From: an uncultured Eubacteriales bacterium | GTDB taxonomy: Bacteria; Bacillota; Clostridia; Oscillospirales; CAG-272 | Reading direction: 5' to 3' | DNA length: 64,000 nt | Assembly (NCBI GenBank): GCA_934393265.1 | Contig: CAKRQL010000013.1 | Location: forward strand, 1-64,000 | Shown here: in pieces, positions 35,903-45,097 of the stretch | Layout: the number at the start of each line of letters is the position of its first letter | How positions within the stretch are numbered: position 1 is the stretch's first letter | Made by a program: the position numbers and the translations under genes | Notes under the pieces: generated by a model | What the model saw: only the letters and a program-made list of their open reading frames with translations | Database searches by the model: none | Told to the model about the DNA's origin: nothing

Positions 35903-36538
35903 TCAGTCCTCCGTCTTTTCCGAAGATTTGAGGTGCTTTTCTATCTTGTCGATTATCATTCCGTAGGCGACGGGGTTCTTTCCGCCCTCTGGGATTATTA
36001 TGTCGGCGTACTTCTTTGACGGCTCGACAAACGCCTCGTGCATCGGCTTTACCGTCGTTAAGTACTGCTCGACGATAGAGTCGAGCGTTCTCGCCCGCTT
36101 TTTGACGTCGCGCACAATCCGTCGGACGATTCGCACGTCCGCGTCCGTGTCGACGAATATCTTCATATCAAGAAGATTACGGAGCTCCTTATTTTCAAAT
36201 ATAAGTATCCCCTCAAGGAGGATTACCGGGGAGGCGTGTACGGTTCTCGTCTCCTTCGCACGGTTATGTACGGTGTAGTCATAGACCGGGGACTCTATGT
36301 CCTCCCCGGACTTGAGCCGGCGTATGTGCTCGCAGAGAAGAGTGGTGTCAAAGGCGTTCGGGTGGTCGTAGTTGAGTGCCGCGCGCTCCTCGTAGGTGAG
36401 CTCGTCGTGCGCCTTATAGTAGTCGTCGTGCCGGAGGAGACTTATCCGCTCATCAAAGCAGGCGGCGATGTTTTTTGCGAGGGTGGTCTTGCCGCTTCCC
36501 GTGCCGCCCGCTATGCCGATTACCGTTATTTCTGCCAT
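35903..36538 (-). CDS. udk: Uridine kinase
   Basis: A 211-residue pyrimidine ribonucleoside kinase that phosphorylates uridine and cytidine to the monophosphates. The P-loop GIAGGTGSGKTTLAKNI is at residues 8-24, followed by LRHDDYYKAHDELTYEERAA and NYDHPNAFDTTLL, then VILLEGILIFENKELRNLLD and FVDTDADVRIVRRI, all typical of bacterial Udk. Length is standard. It lies 49 bp after pdp, in the nucleoside operon, next to last before the terminator. Confidence 0.95.
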   Translation of the reverse strand: MAEITVIGIAGGTGSGKTTLAKNIAACFDERISLLRHDDYYKAHDELTYEERAALNYDHPNAFDTTLLCEHIRRLKSGEDIESPVYDYTVHNRAKETRTVHASPVILLEGILIFENKELRNLLDMKIFVDTDADVRIVRRIVRDVKKRARTLDSIVEQYLTTVKPMHEAFVEPSKKYADIIIPEGGKNPVAYGMIIDKIEKHLKSSEKTED

Positions 36539-36587
36539 TTTTTACTGCCTTCCCGGGCGGATATCCGCCGCATATCGAAATAGAAAA

Positions 36588-37898
36588 TTACTCCTCGGAG
36601 GTTATCATCTTGTATACGAGCGGTATGTGCCCGGGTGCTGAGTCGCCTATCGTCACGGCGGCGAGATATTCCGCCTCCGCGGCGGAGAGCCGACCTTCAT
36701 CCGAGGTAAAGAGCACCGCGAGAGTGTCACCCGCAGCGACCGAATCACCGCGCTTTTTCTCTATGCTTATCCCGGCTGTGAGGTCTATTGCGTCCTCTTT
36801 CCTTGCCCGCCCTGCGCCGAGCGTCACGCCGGTGAGCCCTATGCGCTCCGTGTCCATATGCGTTATGTACCCACCGCGCGCGGCTTTAACCTCGCGCCGG
36901 TATTTTGCCACGGGAAATTTCTCCGGGTGGGTGCAGAGCGTCGCGTCGCCCCCCTGCGCCTCTATCCATTCGCAGAACTTGCGGTACGCCGCCCCGCTTG
37001 CGAGCGTCTCCTCCGCCTTATCTCTCGCTTCCTCAGCCGTGAGACCGAGTGCTAAGTGGAGCATCGCGGCGGAGAGGGACAGGCACACCTCGCATAGGTC
37101 GGGCTCGCCCTCCCCGCGGAGCGTCGCTATCGCTTCCCTGACCTCGGAAATGTTACCGACCGCCTTGCCGAGCGGGATGTCCATGTCGGTTATCAGTGCC
37201 GCGACCCTCCGTCCGCACAGCTTGCCTATCCGGACCATCGAGCGGGCGAGCCGCTCGGCGTCCTCCGGCGTTTTCATGAATGAGCCGGAGCCGCATTTTA
37301 CGTCGAGTACTATTGAATGTGTCCCCGCGGCGAGCTTTTTGCTCATTATCGAGGAGGTGATAAGGGGGACGGAGTCGACGGTAGCCGTCACGTCGCGCAG
37401 GGCATATATCTTTTTGTCTGCCGGGGCGAGGTTCCCGCTCTGACCGATTACCGAAATTCCTATCCTGCGCACCTGCGCCATGAATTCCTCCGGTGGGAGG
37501 GAGGTGCGGTACCCGGGGAAAGACTCGAGCTTGTCGACCGTGCCGCCCGTGTGTCCGAGCCCGCGGCCGCTCATCTTCGCGACCTTCGCGCCCGCCGCCG
37601 CGACGATAGGCGCGACAATCATTGTGGTCTTGTCTCCGACCCCGCCTGTCGAATGCTTGTCGACAGAGAGAGTGCCGAACTCAGAGAGGTCGAGCATCTC
37701 ACCGGAGCGGGACATCGCGTCCGTGAGCGTTGCGGTCTCCCGGTCGCTCATGTCGCAAAGGCATATAGCCATAAGCAGGGCAGACGCCTGATAGTCGGGT
37801 ATCTCCCCTCTTGTGTAGCCGTCAACGAAGAAACGGATTTCACCGTCGGTGAGCTCCTCGCCGTGCTTTTTCTTCGTTATAATATCATACATTCTCAT
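36588..37898 (-). CDS. pdp: Pyrimidine-nucleoside/thymidine phosphorylase
   Basis: A 436-residue enzyme that splits thymidine, deoxyuridine or uridine with phosphate into base and (deoxy)ribose-1-phosphate. The signature KMSGRGLGHTGGTVDKLESF is near residues 107-126, and the phosphate-binding SVDKHSTGGVGDKTT near 79-93. The length and DVKCGSGSFMKT favour the Firmicutes pyrimidine-specific Pdp type over strict DeoA, though the two are hard to separate by eye. It overlaps the end of cdd by 14 bp. Confidence 0.92.
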   Translation of the reverse strand: MRMYDIITKKKHGEELTDGEIRFFVDGYTRGEIPDYQASALLMAICLCDMSDRETATLTDAMSRSGEMLDLSEFGTLSVDKHSTGGVGDKTTMIVAPIVAAAGAKVAKMSGRGLGHTGGTVDKLESFPGYRTSLPPEEFMAQVRRIGISVIGQSGNLAPADKKIYALRDVTATVDSVPLITSSIMSKKLAAGTHSIVLDVKCGSGSFMKTPEDAERLARSMVRIGKLCGRRVAALITDMDIPLGKAVGNISEVREAIATLRGEGEPDLCEVCLSLSAAMLHLALGLTAEEARDKAEETLASGAAYRKFCEWIEAQGGDATLCTHPEKFPVAKYRREVKAARGGYITHMDTERIGLTGVTLGAGRARKEDAIDLTAGISIEKKRGDSVAAGDTLAVLFTSDEGRLSAAEAEYLAAVTIGDSAPGHIPLVYKMITSEE

Positions 37899-38319
37899 TT
37901 TTGCCGTCCATGAATTCCTTTCCGAAATTTGCGGGGAGCAGGTCCCCGAGGGTGTAGACCTGCGTCTTTCCCTCTGCCGCCATTACGATTTTGAAGTCCT
38001 CATCACAGAATTCCGCCATGACCTGACGGCAGACGCCGCAGGGAGGGAAGAAGTCCTTCGGTGCGCCGCTCTCCGCGCCGCCCGCGACGGCAACGGCGGC
38101 AAAGTCGCGCTCCCCGTCGTTTACCGCCTTGAAAAAGGCGACCCGCTCCGCGCACACCGTGGGGGTGTACGCCGCGTTTTCAATATTGGCACCCGTGTAG
38201 ATTCTGCCGTCGCGGCAGAGGAGCGCCGCCCCGACGCGAAAGCCGGAGTAGGGCGAGTAGGATTTTTCCCGCGCCGAGATCGCTAGATCGGCGAGCGCGC
38301 GGATGTCGCTGTCCTGCAT
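37885..38319 (-). CDS. cdd: Cytidine deaminase
   Basis: A 144-residue zinc enzyme converting (deoxy)cytidine to (deoxy)uridine. The catalytic TVCAERVAFF (Cys ligand and proton-shuttling Glu) and the second zinc site PPCGVCRQVMAEF are intact. YSPYSGFRVGAALL at the N-terminus is the substrate-binding part of the small homotetrameric class. It sits between deoB and pdp, feeding uridine to the phosphorylase or to Udk. Confidence 0.95.
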   Translation of the reverse strand: MQDSDIRALADLAISAREKSYSPYSGFRVGAALLCRDGRIYTGANIENAAYTPTVCAERVAFFKAVNDGERDFAAVAVAGGAESGAPKDFFPPCGVCRQVMAEFCDEDFKIVMAAEGKTQVYTLGDLLPANFGKEFMDGKNENV

Positions 38320-38400
38320 ATCAGCTCTCCTTTCGGAAAATATTTCTCTTGCCGACAGATAAGACTACGTAAAGCCTGTCTTACCTAAAAGAGGTTTGGT

Positions 38401-39570
38401 TTATTTGAGTATCAGCCGTGCGAACGAACAGCCGGGCACGGGCAGATACGGTACGCCGAGCAGCTCGCACACCGTCGCCCCGATGTCGGAAAATCCGGTG
38501 CGCGTGCCTATGTTCACAGCCCTTATCCGCTCGCCCATTGCTATCATCGGGATGTACTCGCGCGTGTGGTCGGTAGAGTCGTCCCCAGGGTCACAGCCGT
38601 GGTCGGCGCAGATTATCAGCGCGTCGTCCGGGCGCATCCCCGCGCGGAAGTACGGGAGCCAGGTGTCAAAGCGGGTGAGCGCCGCGGCATATCCGTCGAC
38701 GTCCTGCCTGTGACCGTAGAGCATGTCGAAATCGACAAGGTTCGTGAACGCGAGCCCGTGAAAGTCCTCGTCGAGGAGCGAGAGGGTGACCTCCATTCCC
38801 TCGGCGTTCGAGTGAGTGAATATCGAGCGGGTAATTCCTTTACCGGCATATATGTCGGTTATCTTTCCGACGGCAATCACGTCGCCGCCCGCCGCCTTGA
38901 CAGAGTCGAGCATGGTTACCCCCGTCGGCTCAAGAGAGAAGTCGTGGCGGTTTGCCGTCCTTGTAAAATTGCCGGGCGTCCCGATGAACGGGCGGGCAAT
39001 AACTCTGCCGACGGCGTTCTCCCCGGTGAGGAGACGGCGCGCTATGCGGCAGTAATTGTACAGCTCCTCCGGCGGCACGAGCTCCTCGTGCGCCGCTATC
39101 TGAAAGACGCTGTCCGCAGAGGTGTAGACTATCAGCTTTCCGGTCCTCATGTGCTCCTCGCCGTAGTCGCGTATGACGTCGGTGCCGGAGTAGGGCAGAT
39201 TGCAGAGCACCCCGCGCCCGCATTCGCGTGAGAATTCCTCAAGAAGAGACTGCGGGAAGCCGTGCGGATAGGTGGGGAACGGACGCTCCGAAACAATGCC
39301 CGCTATCTCCCAGTGACCGACCGTCGTGTCCTTCCCGCGCGACATCTCGCGCAGTCTGCCGACGGCGGCATACCCGCCGTCATCCGGCGTTTGCAGATAG
39401 TCCACGCCGTCCATTCTTCCGATACCCGCGGATATGAGGTTCGGTATGTCGAATTTGTCTGAGCCGCTTATTCTCTTCAAGGTATTGGCACCCACGTCGC
39501 CGAAGTCCCCGGCGTCCGGCTCGTATCCGACGCCGAGCGAGTCAAGTACTATAAGAAATACCCTTTTCAT
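38401..39570 (-). CDS. deoB: Phosphopentomutase
   Basis: A 389-residue enzyme interconverting (deoxy)ribose 1- and 5-phosphates. It is an alkaline-phosphatase-superfamily metalloenzyme: LIVLDSLGVGYEPDAGDFGD at the start, VYTSADSVFQIAAHEE with the nucleophile region, LVDFDMLYGHRQDVDGY, and CADHGCDPGDDSTDHTRE with metal ligands near the end. Length is standard. An 80-bp gap with a short inverted repeat (TAAGAC/GTCTTA, 38360-38383) follows, before cdd. Confidence 0.96.
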   Translation of the reverse strand: MKRVFLIVLDSLGVGYEPDAGDFGDVGANTLKRISGSDKFDIPNLISAGIGRMDGVDYLQTPDDGGYAAVGRLREMSRGKDTTVGHWEIAGIVSERPFPTYPHGFPQSLLEEFSRECGRGVLCNLPYSGTDVIRDYGEEHMRTGKLIVYTSADSVFQIAAHEELVPPEELYNYCRIARRLLTGENAVGRVIARPFIGTPGNFTRTANRHDFSLEPTGVTMLDSVKAAGGDVIAVGKITDIYAGKGITRSIFTHSNAEGMEVTLSLLDEDFHGLAFTNLVDFDMLYGHRQDVDGYAAALTRFDTWLPYFRAGMRPDDALIICADHGCDPGDDSTDHTREYIPMIAMGERIRAVNIGTRTGFSDIGATVCELLGVPYLPVPGCSFARLILK

Positions 39571-39662
39571 GTATCAAAGCCTCTGCTTTCCGCCTTGCGG
39601 CAGGTTTCGGTTTTCCCGTCTTTCCCGCCACATGACAACATATGTTTGCATTTTGCGCCGTA

Positions 39663-40391
39663 TCAGAGCTTTTCCGCTCTTACGGCTACCTCGAGCGCAA
39701 CCTTCATCATATCGGTAAAGGAGTTCTGCCGCGCGTCGGAGTCCAGCGCCTCTCCCGTCAGAATATGGTCTGAGATCGTGCATATCGCGAGTGCGCGGCC
39801 GCCGAGGTATGCCGCGTTCATGTAGAGTGCCGCCGCCTCCATCTCGACCGCGAGTGTGCCGAGCTTTATCCACTTGTTGTTGAACTCCGGGTCCGCGTTG
39901 TAGAATACGTCCGAGGAGAGGAGATTTCCGACCTCGTAATGGACGCCGAGCCTTCCTGCCTCCTCCGCCGCCGCGGAGAGGAGCGACCAGTCGGCAATGG
40001 GGGCAAAGCTGCCGTCCACGCCGTACTGCGACTGGAAGTTAGAGTTCGTGCATGCTCCCATGCCGAGCACGAGGTCGCGCACCTTTATCTTCATTGAGAG
40101 TGCCCCGGCAGAGCCGACGCGGATGATGTTCTTCACCCCGAAGAATTTGTAGAGCTCGTATGAGTAGATGCCTATCGACGGCATACCCATTCCGCTCGCC
40201 ATGACCGAGACGCGCACGCCCTTGTAGTCTCCGGTATAGCCCTGAACGCCGCGGACGTTGTTCACGAGCACGGGGTTTTCGAGGAAATTCTCCGCTATGA
40301 ATTTTGAGCGGAGCGGGTCCCCGGGCATGAGCACCGTTTTGCCGAAGTCTCCGGGGGCTGCCTTTATGTGAGGGGTATACGTGTTTGCCAT
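39663..40391 (-). CDS. deoD: Purine nucleoside phosphorylase, DeoD type
   Basis: A 242-residue hexameric-type enzyme that phosphorolyses purine (deoxy)nucleosides. I chose ATG 40391 because AAGGAG precedes it and MANTYTPHIKAAPGDFG is the family start; the open frame extends further upstream without support. PGDPLRSKFIAENFL, SVMASGMGMPSIGIYSYEL, RVGSAGALS and the C-terminal VEMEAAALY and TISDHILTGE are all conserved blocks. It lies between deoC and deoB in the salvage operon. Confidence 0.95.
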   Translation of the reverse strand: MANTYTPHIKAAPGDFGKTVLMPGDPLRSKFIAENFLENPVLVNNVRGVQGYTGDYKGVRVSVMASGMGMPSIGIYSYELYKFFGVKNIIRVGSAGALSMKIKVRDLVLGMGACTNSNFQSQYGVDGSFAPIADWSLLSAAAEEAGRLGVHYEVGNLLSSDVFYNADPEFNNKWIKLGTLAVEMEAAALYMNAAYLGGRALAICTISDHILTGEALDSDARQNSFTDMMKVALEVAVRAEKL

Positions 40392-40423
40392 TTTCTTTTT
40401 CTCCTTGTCACAGTCGTTTTTTA

Positions 40424-41092
40424 TTAGTATCCGGTTATGTCTTTCATGCCCTTGACGAGCTTCACTATCCTGCTGGTTCCGAGCCGCGCGGCGCCGAGCT
40501 TGATAAAATTCTCCGCGTCGGATATGGTGGCTATTCCGCCCGCCGCCTTTATCTTCACCCGCGGGTCGACATTCTCGGCGAAGAGCCCGATGTCGTGTGC
40601 CGTCGCCCCCCCGGTGGAAAATCCGGTCGAGGTCTTTATAAAGTCTGCGGAGGACTCGGATATGATTTCGCACATCCTTATCTTCTCCTCGTCGGTAAGC
40701 AGGCAGGTCTCGATTATTACCTTGAGTATCCTCCCGGAGCACGCGCCCTTGACGCGGTTTATCTCGTCGAGTATCTCGTCGTATTTTCCGTCCTTGAGGT
40801 CGCCGAGGTTTATTACCATGTCGATTTCGTCTGCTCCCCGGGCTACGGCGTCCGCCGCCTCGAACACCTTTGTCGCCGTGGTGGAATACCCGTTCGGAAA
40901 GCCTATGACGGTGCAGATTTTCACCCGTCCCGCCGCATATTCCGCCGCCCTCCCGACGTATGAGGGGGGTATGCAGACAGACGCCGTGCGGTACTTGATT
41001 CCGTCATCGATGATTCTCCGTATGTCCTCCCATGTCGCTGTGGGTGAGAGGAGGGTGTGGTCGCATTTTGAGAGTATCTCGCGTATGTCCAT
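40424..41092 (-). CDS. deoC: Deoxyribose-phosphate aldolase
   Basis: A 222-residue class I aldolase cleaving 2-deoxyribose-5-phosphate into glyceraldehyde-3-phosphate and acetaldehyde. The Schiff-base lysine is in DFIKTSTGFSTGGAT (about residue 151). DMVINLGDLKDGKYD, VIIETCLLTDEEK and KAAGGIATISDAENFI are the other family blocks. Its ATG overlaps the tdk stop (TAATG). Confidence 0.95.
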   Translation of the reverse strand: MDIREILSKCDHTLLSPTATWEDIRRIIDDGIKYRTASVCIPPSYVGRAAEYAAGRVKICTVIGFPNGYSTTATKVFEAADAVARGADEIDMVINLGDLKDGKYDEILDEINRVKGACSGRILKVIIETCLLTDEEKIRMCEIISESSADFIKTSTGFSTGGATAHDIGLFAENVDPRVKIKAAGGIATISDAENFIKLGAARLGTSRIVKLVKGMKDITGY

Positions 41093-41700
41093 TATTTTTT
41101 CCGCCTTTCGTATTTCTTGTTTTCGCGCTCTGCGCGTATTCTTTCAATCCAGCATTTATGGCACATCGCTATGTACCTGTCATTACCGCCGAGGCAGACC
41201 TGATCTCCCGAGGTGAGGATCCGTCCCGTCCCGTCGATACGGGCGTTTACCGTCGCCTTAGCCCCGCATTCGCATATCGTTTTTATCTCGGAGACCGAGT
41301 CCGCGACCTCAAAGAGTCTCCGGCTCCCGGGGAAGAGATGGGTCAGAAAGTCGGTGCGTAGCCCGAAGAGCAGCACCGGGCGGTCAAAGTCGTTGACAAT
41401 CATGCGGAAGCCGTCGATCTGCTCCGGAGTGAAAAACTGACATTCGTCCCCGATAATAACGTCGGCGTCACCGTGCTCCCGTCTGAAAAGCCCGTATATG
41501 TCACATTCCGGCGGTATCACCGTGCATACGGCGGAGAGACCTATGCGGGATTTTATTGTGTCGATGCCGTCGCGCGTGTCGGTCTCGGGCTTGACGAGCC
41601 AGACGCGCATCCCCCGCTCCTCGTAGTTGAACCTTGTTATGAGCGCCTGCGCCGTCTTTGACGAGCCCATGGCGCCGTACTTGAAATACAGCTTAGCCAT
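41092..41700 (-). CDS. tdk: Thymidine kinase
   Basis: A 202-residue type II (tetrameric, zinc-containing) thymidine kinase, first gene of the nucleoside operon. The P-loop reads YGAMGSSKTAQALI, with SSKT instead of the common SGKS/T, a variant I associate with Clostridia. IIGDECQFFTPEQID is the catalytic region. Zinc ligands are Cys in CECGAK and CHKCW near the C-terminus. A TATACT -10 box lies at 41736-41731 on the - strand, with a poor -35 (TTTCTT). Confidence 0.94.
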   Translation of the reverse strand: MAKLYFKYGAMGSSKTAQALITRFNYEERGMRVWLVKPETDTRDGIDTIKSRIGLSAVCTVIPPECDIYGLFRREHGDADVIIGDECQFFTPEQIDGFRMIVNDFDRPVLLFGLRTDFLTHLFPGSRRLFEVADSVSEIKTICECGAKATVNARIDGTGRILTSGDQVCLGGNDRYIAMCHKCWIERIRAERENKKYERRKK

Positions 41701-41919
41701 ATAAACCTCATTTTCACATGTTCTTACAATAGTATACCACGCGCGGAAAGAAAAAGAAAGAGAAGATTAAAAATTTGTCGTACCTGTCACTTGATTTGTA
41801 CAATATGCCCAAAATTTTCTTTTCCGGTGGAATTTTCGGAAAATCTGTGTTACAATTATTTTCGGATTGTAAGTGGAGAACCGCGCCCGGTGCAGCCGGG
41901 AGGAAACGGAGGGGTGAAA

Positions 41920-44169
41920 ATGAAGCTCATAATAGCCGAGAAGCCGAGCCTCGCGAGGAATATCGTCGCCGGCATCGGGAAAATGGAAAAAAAGAACGGT
42001 TATTTCATAAACGACGAGTATATAGTCAGCTGGGCGTTCGGTCACCTCTTTTCGCTCGCGGATATAGAGTATTACGCCCCGCCGAAGAACGGGCGGGCGC
42101 GCTGGACGCTCGAGAATCTGCCGTGCTTTCCGGAGAGGTTCCACTTTGAGTTGAAAAAGGACGCGGCGAGCCATGAGACGGACCCGGGGGTAAAGCGGCA
42201 GTTTGACCTGCTCACCTCCCTCTGCAAAAGAAAGGACGTCGACACGGTGGTAAACGCGGGGGACGCTGACCGCGAGGGAGAAATTATAGTCCGCCTCTGC
42301 GTAAGCAACGCCCTCGGAGAGGAGAAGAAGAAATTCCTCCGTCTCTGGCTCCCGGACCAGACGCCGGAGACCGTGCGCTCCGCCCTCTCGGAGATGAGGG
42401 GCGAGGAGGAGTACGAGAACTTAGCGTCCGAGGGCTTTGCGAGAACCTATATAGACTGGCTCTACGGCGTGAACCTTACAAGATACGCAACGATAAGAAC
42501 CGGAAAGCTTCTGCGCGTCGGGCGCGTCATAGTCCCGATAGTCAGGGCGATATACGAGCGCGACCTTGAAATACGCAATTTCGTGCCCGATACCTACTTT
42601 GTTATTCAGTCGGCTGAAAAGACGAACGGCGAGCTTGTCGAGCTCGTCAGCAAGAATAAATTCGCAAAGGACGAGCGGGATAAGGCGCAGGCTATGGCTG
42701 ACCTCTATAACCGCACCGGCGCCGTCGTCACCGATGTGAAGAGCAAGACGGATATAATCCGCCCGGGGAAGCTTTACTCGCTTTCCACTCTTCAGAATGT
42801 CCTCGGAAAAAAATACAAAATGTCAATGAAGGAGTCGCTTGAGATAATACAGCGGCTCTATGAGAACGGGTATCTCACCTATCCGAGAACGAACTCGGAG
42901 TATCTTGCGACCGCCGAAAAGGATAAGGTCCGCGCCATACTCTCGGGTGTTTCAAAGCTCGGGTATCCCGTCCGCTTCCGTGACTCGAAATACATCTTCG
43001 ACGACTCGAAAATAGAGTCACATTCCGCGCTCACACCGACCTATAAAATACCCGGTAAGGATAAGCTCACCGAGCGGGAAAATCAGGTATATTCAACCGT
43101 GTTCCGCCGATTTGTCGCGGTTTTCTGCTCGGAGGAGTGTGTAGCCGAGCGGAGCGAGATAAACATCGCCGTCGGCGACCTTGAGACCTTTACCCTTAAG
43201 GGCACCGTGATACAGCAGCCCGGATGGACGAAGTACGACGACTACGGTCAGAAGGATAAAATACTTCCGAAGCTCGCAGTAGGCGAGGTTGTGAATATAA
43301 GCTTTGCCCCGGCGGAAAAGCAGACCGTCCCGCCGAAGCACTATACGATAGAGACCCTCAACAATTACCTGAAAAATCCCTTCAAGGAGGATAAGGCAAA
43401 GGCAAAGGAGCTTGAGGAGTCCGGTGAGGTCGACGACGCCGAGGATTATAAGGCGGTGTTCGAGGGGCTCGAGCTCGGGACGGAGGCGACGAGGACGGGA
43501 ATAATCGACAACGCGAAGAAGAGCGGCTATATAGACCTCAAAAAGGACGTCTATACCATAATGAGCGGCGGCGAATTCCTGATAAATTCGCTGACGGAGC
43601 TCGGCATCACAATGGATAAATACAAGACCGCAGAGCTCGGAAAGGCACTTAAAAAGGTTTATCACGGAGAGATGAGCATAGACGACTCGGTGAAGCTTGC
43701 CGAGAGCGAAATCTCCGATATATTCAAGGCGGGAGAGGGAGTTACGAGCCTTATTCTTCAGGCTGACCCGGAGCCCACCGGGGGAGTATACGGAGAAAAT
43801 GTCGGAAAATGCCCACTCTGCGGCTCGCCCGTCGTCCGCGGTAAAAAATCCTACGGCTGCATGGGCTATAAGGACGGCTGTACCTTCAAGAGCGGGATAG
43901 TCATCTGCAAGAGGGAGATAACCTCCGACGAAATGCGCACACTCCTTGAGCGCGGGACAACGAGGACGCTCTACGGCTTCATATCGCAAAAGGGAAAGAA
44001 ATTTTCGGCAAAGCTCGTGCTCCGGGACGGGAATGTGGTCTTTGACTTCGCGGCAAAGCCGGCGGAGAAGCCCGGGGAAAAGCCGGCTGAAAAATCCGCC
44101 GCAAAAGCGACGGCAAAGGCAAAGACGCCGGTAAAGCGGGGCACAAGGGCGGCAAAGCCCGAAGAATAA
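41920..44169 (+). CDS. topB: DNA topoisomerase III
   Basis: A 749-residue type IA topoisomerase that decatenates and relaxes DNA and commonly works with RecQ-type helicases. The Toprim domain starts MKLIIAEKPSLARNI and has NAGDADREGEIIVRL. The active-site tyrosine is in LTYPRTNSEYL (about residue 326). The C-terminus has a zinc-ribbon block (CPLCGSPVVRGKKSYGCMG) and then a Lys/Ala/Pro-rich tail (KPAEKPGEKPAEKSAAKA) that should bind DNA. ATG 41920 follows GGAGGGGTG; frames extending upstream to 41791 lack a site. A CCCGG/CCGGG hairpin (41886-41900) sits just before the binding site. Confidence 0.96.
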   Translation: MKLIIAEKPSLARNIVAGIGKMEKKNGYFINDEYIVSWAFGHLFSLADIEYYAPPKNGRARWTLENLPCFPERFHFELKKDAASHETDPGVKRQFDLLTSLCKRKDVDTVVNAGDADREGEIIVRLCVSNALGEEKKKFLRLWLPDQTPETVRSALSEMRGEEEYENLASEGFARTYIDWLYGVNLTRYATIRTGKLLRVGRVIVPIVRAIYERDLEIRNFVPDTYFVIQSAEKTNGELVELVSKNKFAKDERDKAQAMADLYNRTGAVVTDVKSKTDIIRPGKLYSLSTLQNVLGKKYKMSMKESLEIIQRLYENGYLTYPRTNSEYLATAEKDKVRAILSGVSKLGYPVRFRDSKYIFDDSKIESHSALTPTYKIPGKDKLTERENQVYSTVFRRFVAVFCSEECVAERSEINIAVGDLETFTLKGTVIQQPGWTKYDDYGQKDKILPKLAVGEVVNISFAPAEKQTVPPKHYTIETLNNYLKNPFKEDKAKAKELEESGEVDDAEDYKAVFEGLELGTEATRTGIIDNAKKSGYIDLKKDVYTIMSGGEFLINSLTELGITMDKYKTAELGKALKKVYHGEMSIDDSVKLAESEISDIFKAGEGVTSLILQADPEPTGGVYGENVGKCPLCGSPVVRGKKSYGCMGYKDGCTFKSGIVICKREITSDEMRTLLERGTTRTLYGFISQKGKKFSAKLVLRDGNVVFDFAAKPAEKPGEKPAEKSAAKATAKAKTPVKRGTRAAKPEE

Positions 44170-44263
44170 CGGGCGAAGGACTATATGCAGAACACAATCC
44201 GGTAAAGACGCATAGTATGTAAATGGGTGCGGAAAGCACCCGAAAAACTCCCGGAGGAAACAT

Positions 44264-44359
44264 ATGAATAACTGTCTCTGCCGTATATTCGACGATAACT
44301 CCACGTGGCTCATCGTGGTTGCGTGCATCCTTGTGTTCTGTTGCTGCTGCAATAACTGA
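44264..44359 (+). CDS. 31-residue Cys-rich hydrophobic peptide
   Basis: ATG 44264 follows GGAGGAAAC at perfect spacing. The frame encodes MNNCLCRIFDDNSTW, then a hydrophobic stretch LIVVACILVF, then CCCCNN and stop. It is too small for most gene finders. The form (NxCLCxIFDDN start, one short membrane-like segment, terminal Cys cluster) matches a tiny peptide family that I recall from gut Clostridia but cannot cite. Function unknown; the Cys clusters could bind metal or be lipid-linked. It lies 94 bp after topB and just before a strong terminator, so it may be co-transcribed with topB. Confidence 0.75.
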   Translation: MNNCLCRIFDDNSTWLIVVACILVFCCCCNN

Positions 44360-44388
44360 CACTGACCTCAGCTGACATCCTTTTTCTT

Positions 44389-44420
44389 GGGGCGGGGCGC
44401 GCTTGCGTCCCGCCCCGTTT
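44389..44420 (+). terminator. Terminator after the small Cys-rich gene
   Basis: GGGGCGGG (44389-44396) pairs with CCCGCCCC (44409-44416), followed by GTTTTCC. Confidence 0.8.
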
Positions 44421-44517
44421 TCCCGTCGGACGGGAAAATCCCCGAGAATTTTCCGCATATTGCCACCGGAACATGAATAGATTTTGGTAGGACAATTATA
44501 TGCCGGAGGGTTTTATC

Positions 44518-45009
44518 ATGTTCATTTGTTCCGTCAGGGCGTCGACCGTAAGATTTTTTGCCGTAATAGCGCTGACCGTCGCCGTCACCGTCGCCCTTCT
44601 GATAGCCTGGGGCGAGAGATCGGTTTTCACCTCTGTGAGCGTCGGCGGGCGCACGGAGTTCCGGGGCGGGAGCGAGGAGGAGCGGCAGAAATTCCTTTCC
44701 TCTTTCGGTATTCTTACCGACGGTGCGCCGAGTGAGAGCGTTACATTCACCGTCCCGGAGGACTTTGACCTTGTGCTGAACGGCTATAACGAGATACAGA
44801 AGGCGCAGGGGCTTGACATCGGGAAGTACAAAAAGAAAAAGGTCACGAGGTATACATACCTTGTGAAAAATGCAAAGGACGAGGCAGGGGAGACATACGC
44901 GGATATAATAGTCTGGCGCGGGTATATAATCGCGGCAGATATAACCCCCGCAGATCCCGCGGGAGAGGTTCTCCCGATGACGGAGTTTGCCGCCAGACTC
45001 GCAAAATAA
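44518..45009 (+). CDS. DUF4830-like membrane-anchored protein
   Basis: A 163-residue protein with one N-terminal membrane helix (FFAVIALTVAVTVALLIAW, residues about 14-32) and an outside domain. ATG 44518 has GGAGGG at good spacing; an ATG 18 bases earlier overlaps that site. The block LVLNGYNEIQKAQGLDIGKY, then KVTRYTYLVKN and a final GYIIAADITP strand, resembles the DUF4830 family of Clostridia, which has no known role. It stands alone between terminators. Confidence 0.7.
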   Translation: MFICSVRASTVRFFAVIALTVAVTVALLIAWGERSVFTSVSVGGRTEFRGGSEEERQKFLSSFGILTDGAPSESVTFTVPEDFDLVLNGYNEIQKAQGLDIGKYKKKKVTRYTYLVKNAKDEAGETYADIIVWRGYIIAADITPADPAGEVLPMTEFAARLAK

Positions 45010-45036
45010 ACAGACCGATAAACAGATGAAAATAAT

Positions 45037-45067
45037 ACACGGGGTGCCTCTGTCAGGCACCCCGTGT
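45037..45067. terminator. Shared bidirectional terminator
   Basis: ACACGGGGTGCCT (45037-45049) pairs perfectly with AGGCACCCCGTGT (45055-45067) between the convergent DUF4830 gene and MATE transporter gene. On the - strand it is followed by ATTATTTT. Confidence 0.85.
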
Positions 45068-45097
45068 ACGGTTTATACAGAGAAAATTCAAGAAAAG

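Noticed and set aside
35622..35966. 114-codon + strand frame between the atp and udk genes
   Set aside because: It is antisense to the udk end and the frame-disrupted small gene, and covers the terminator at 35627-35657.
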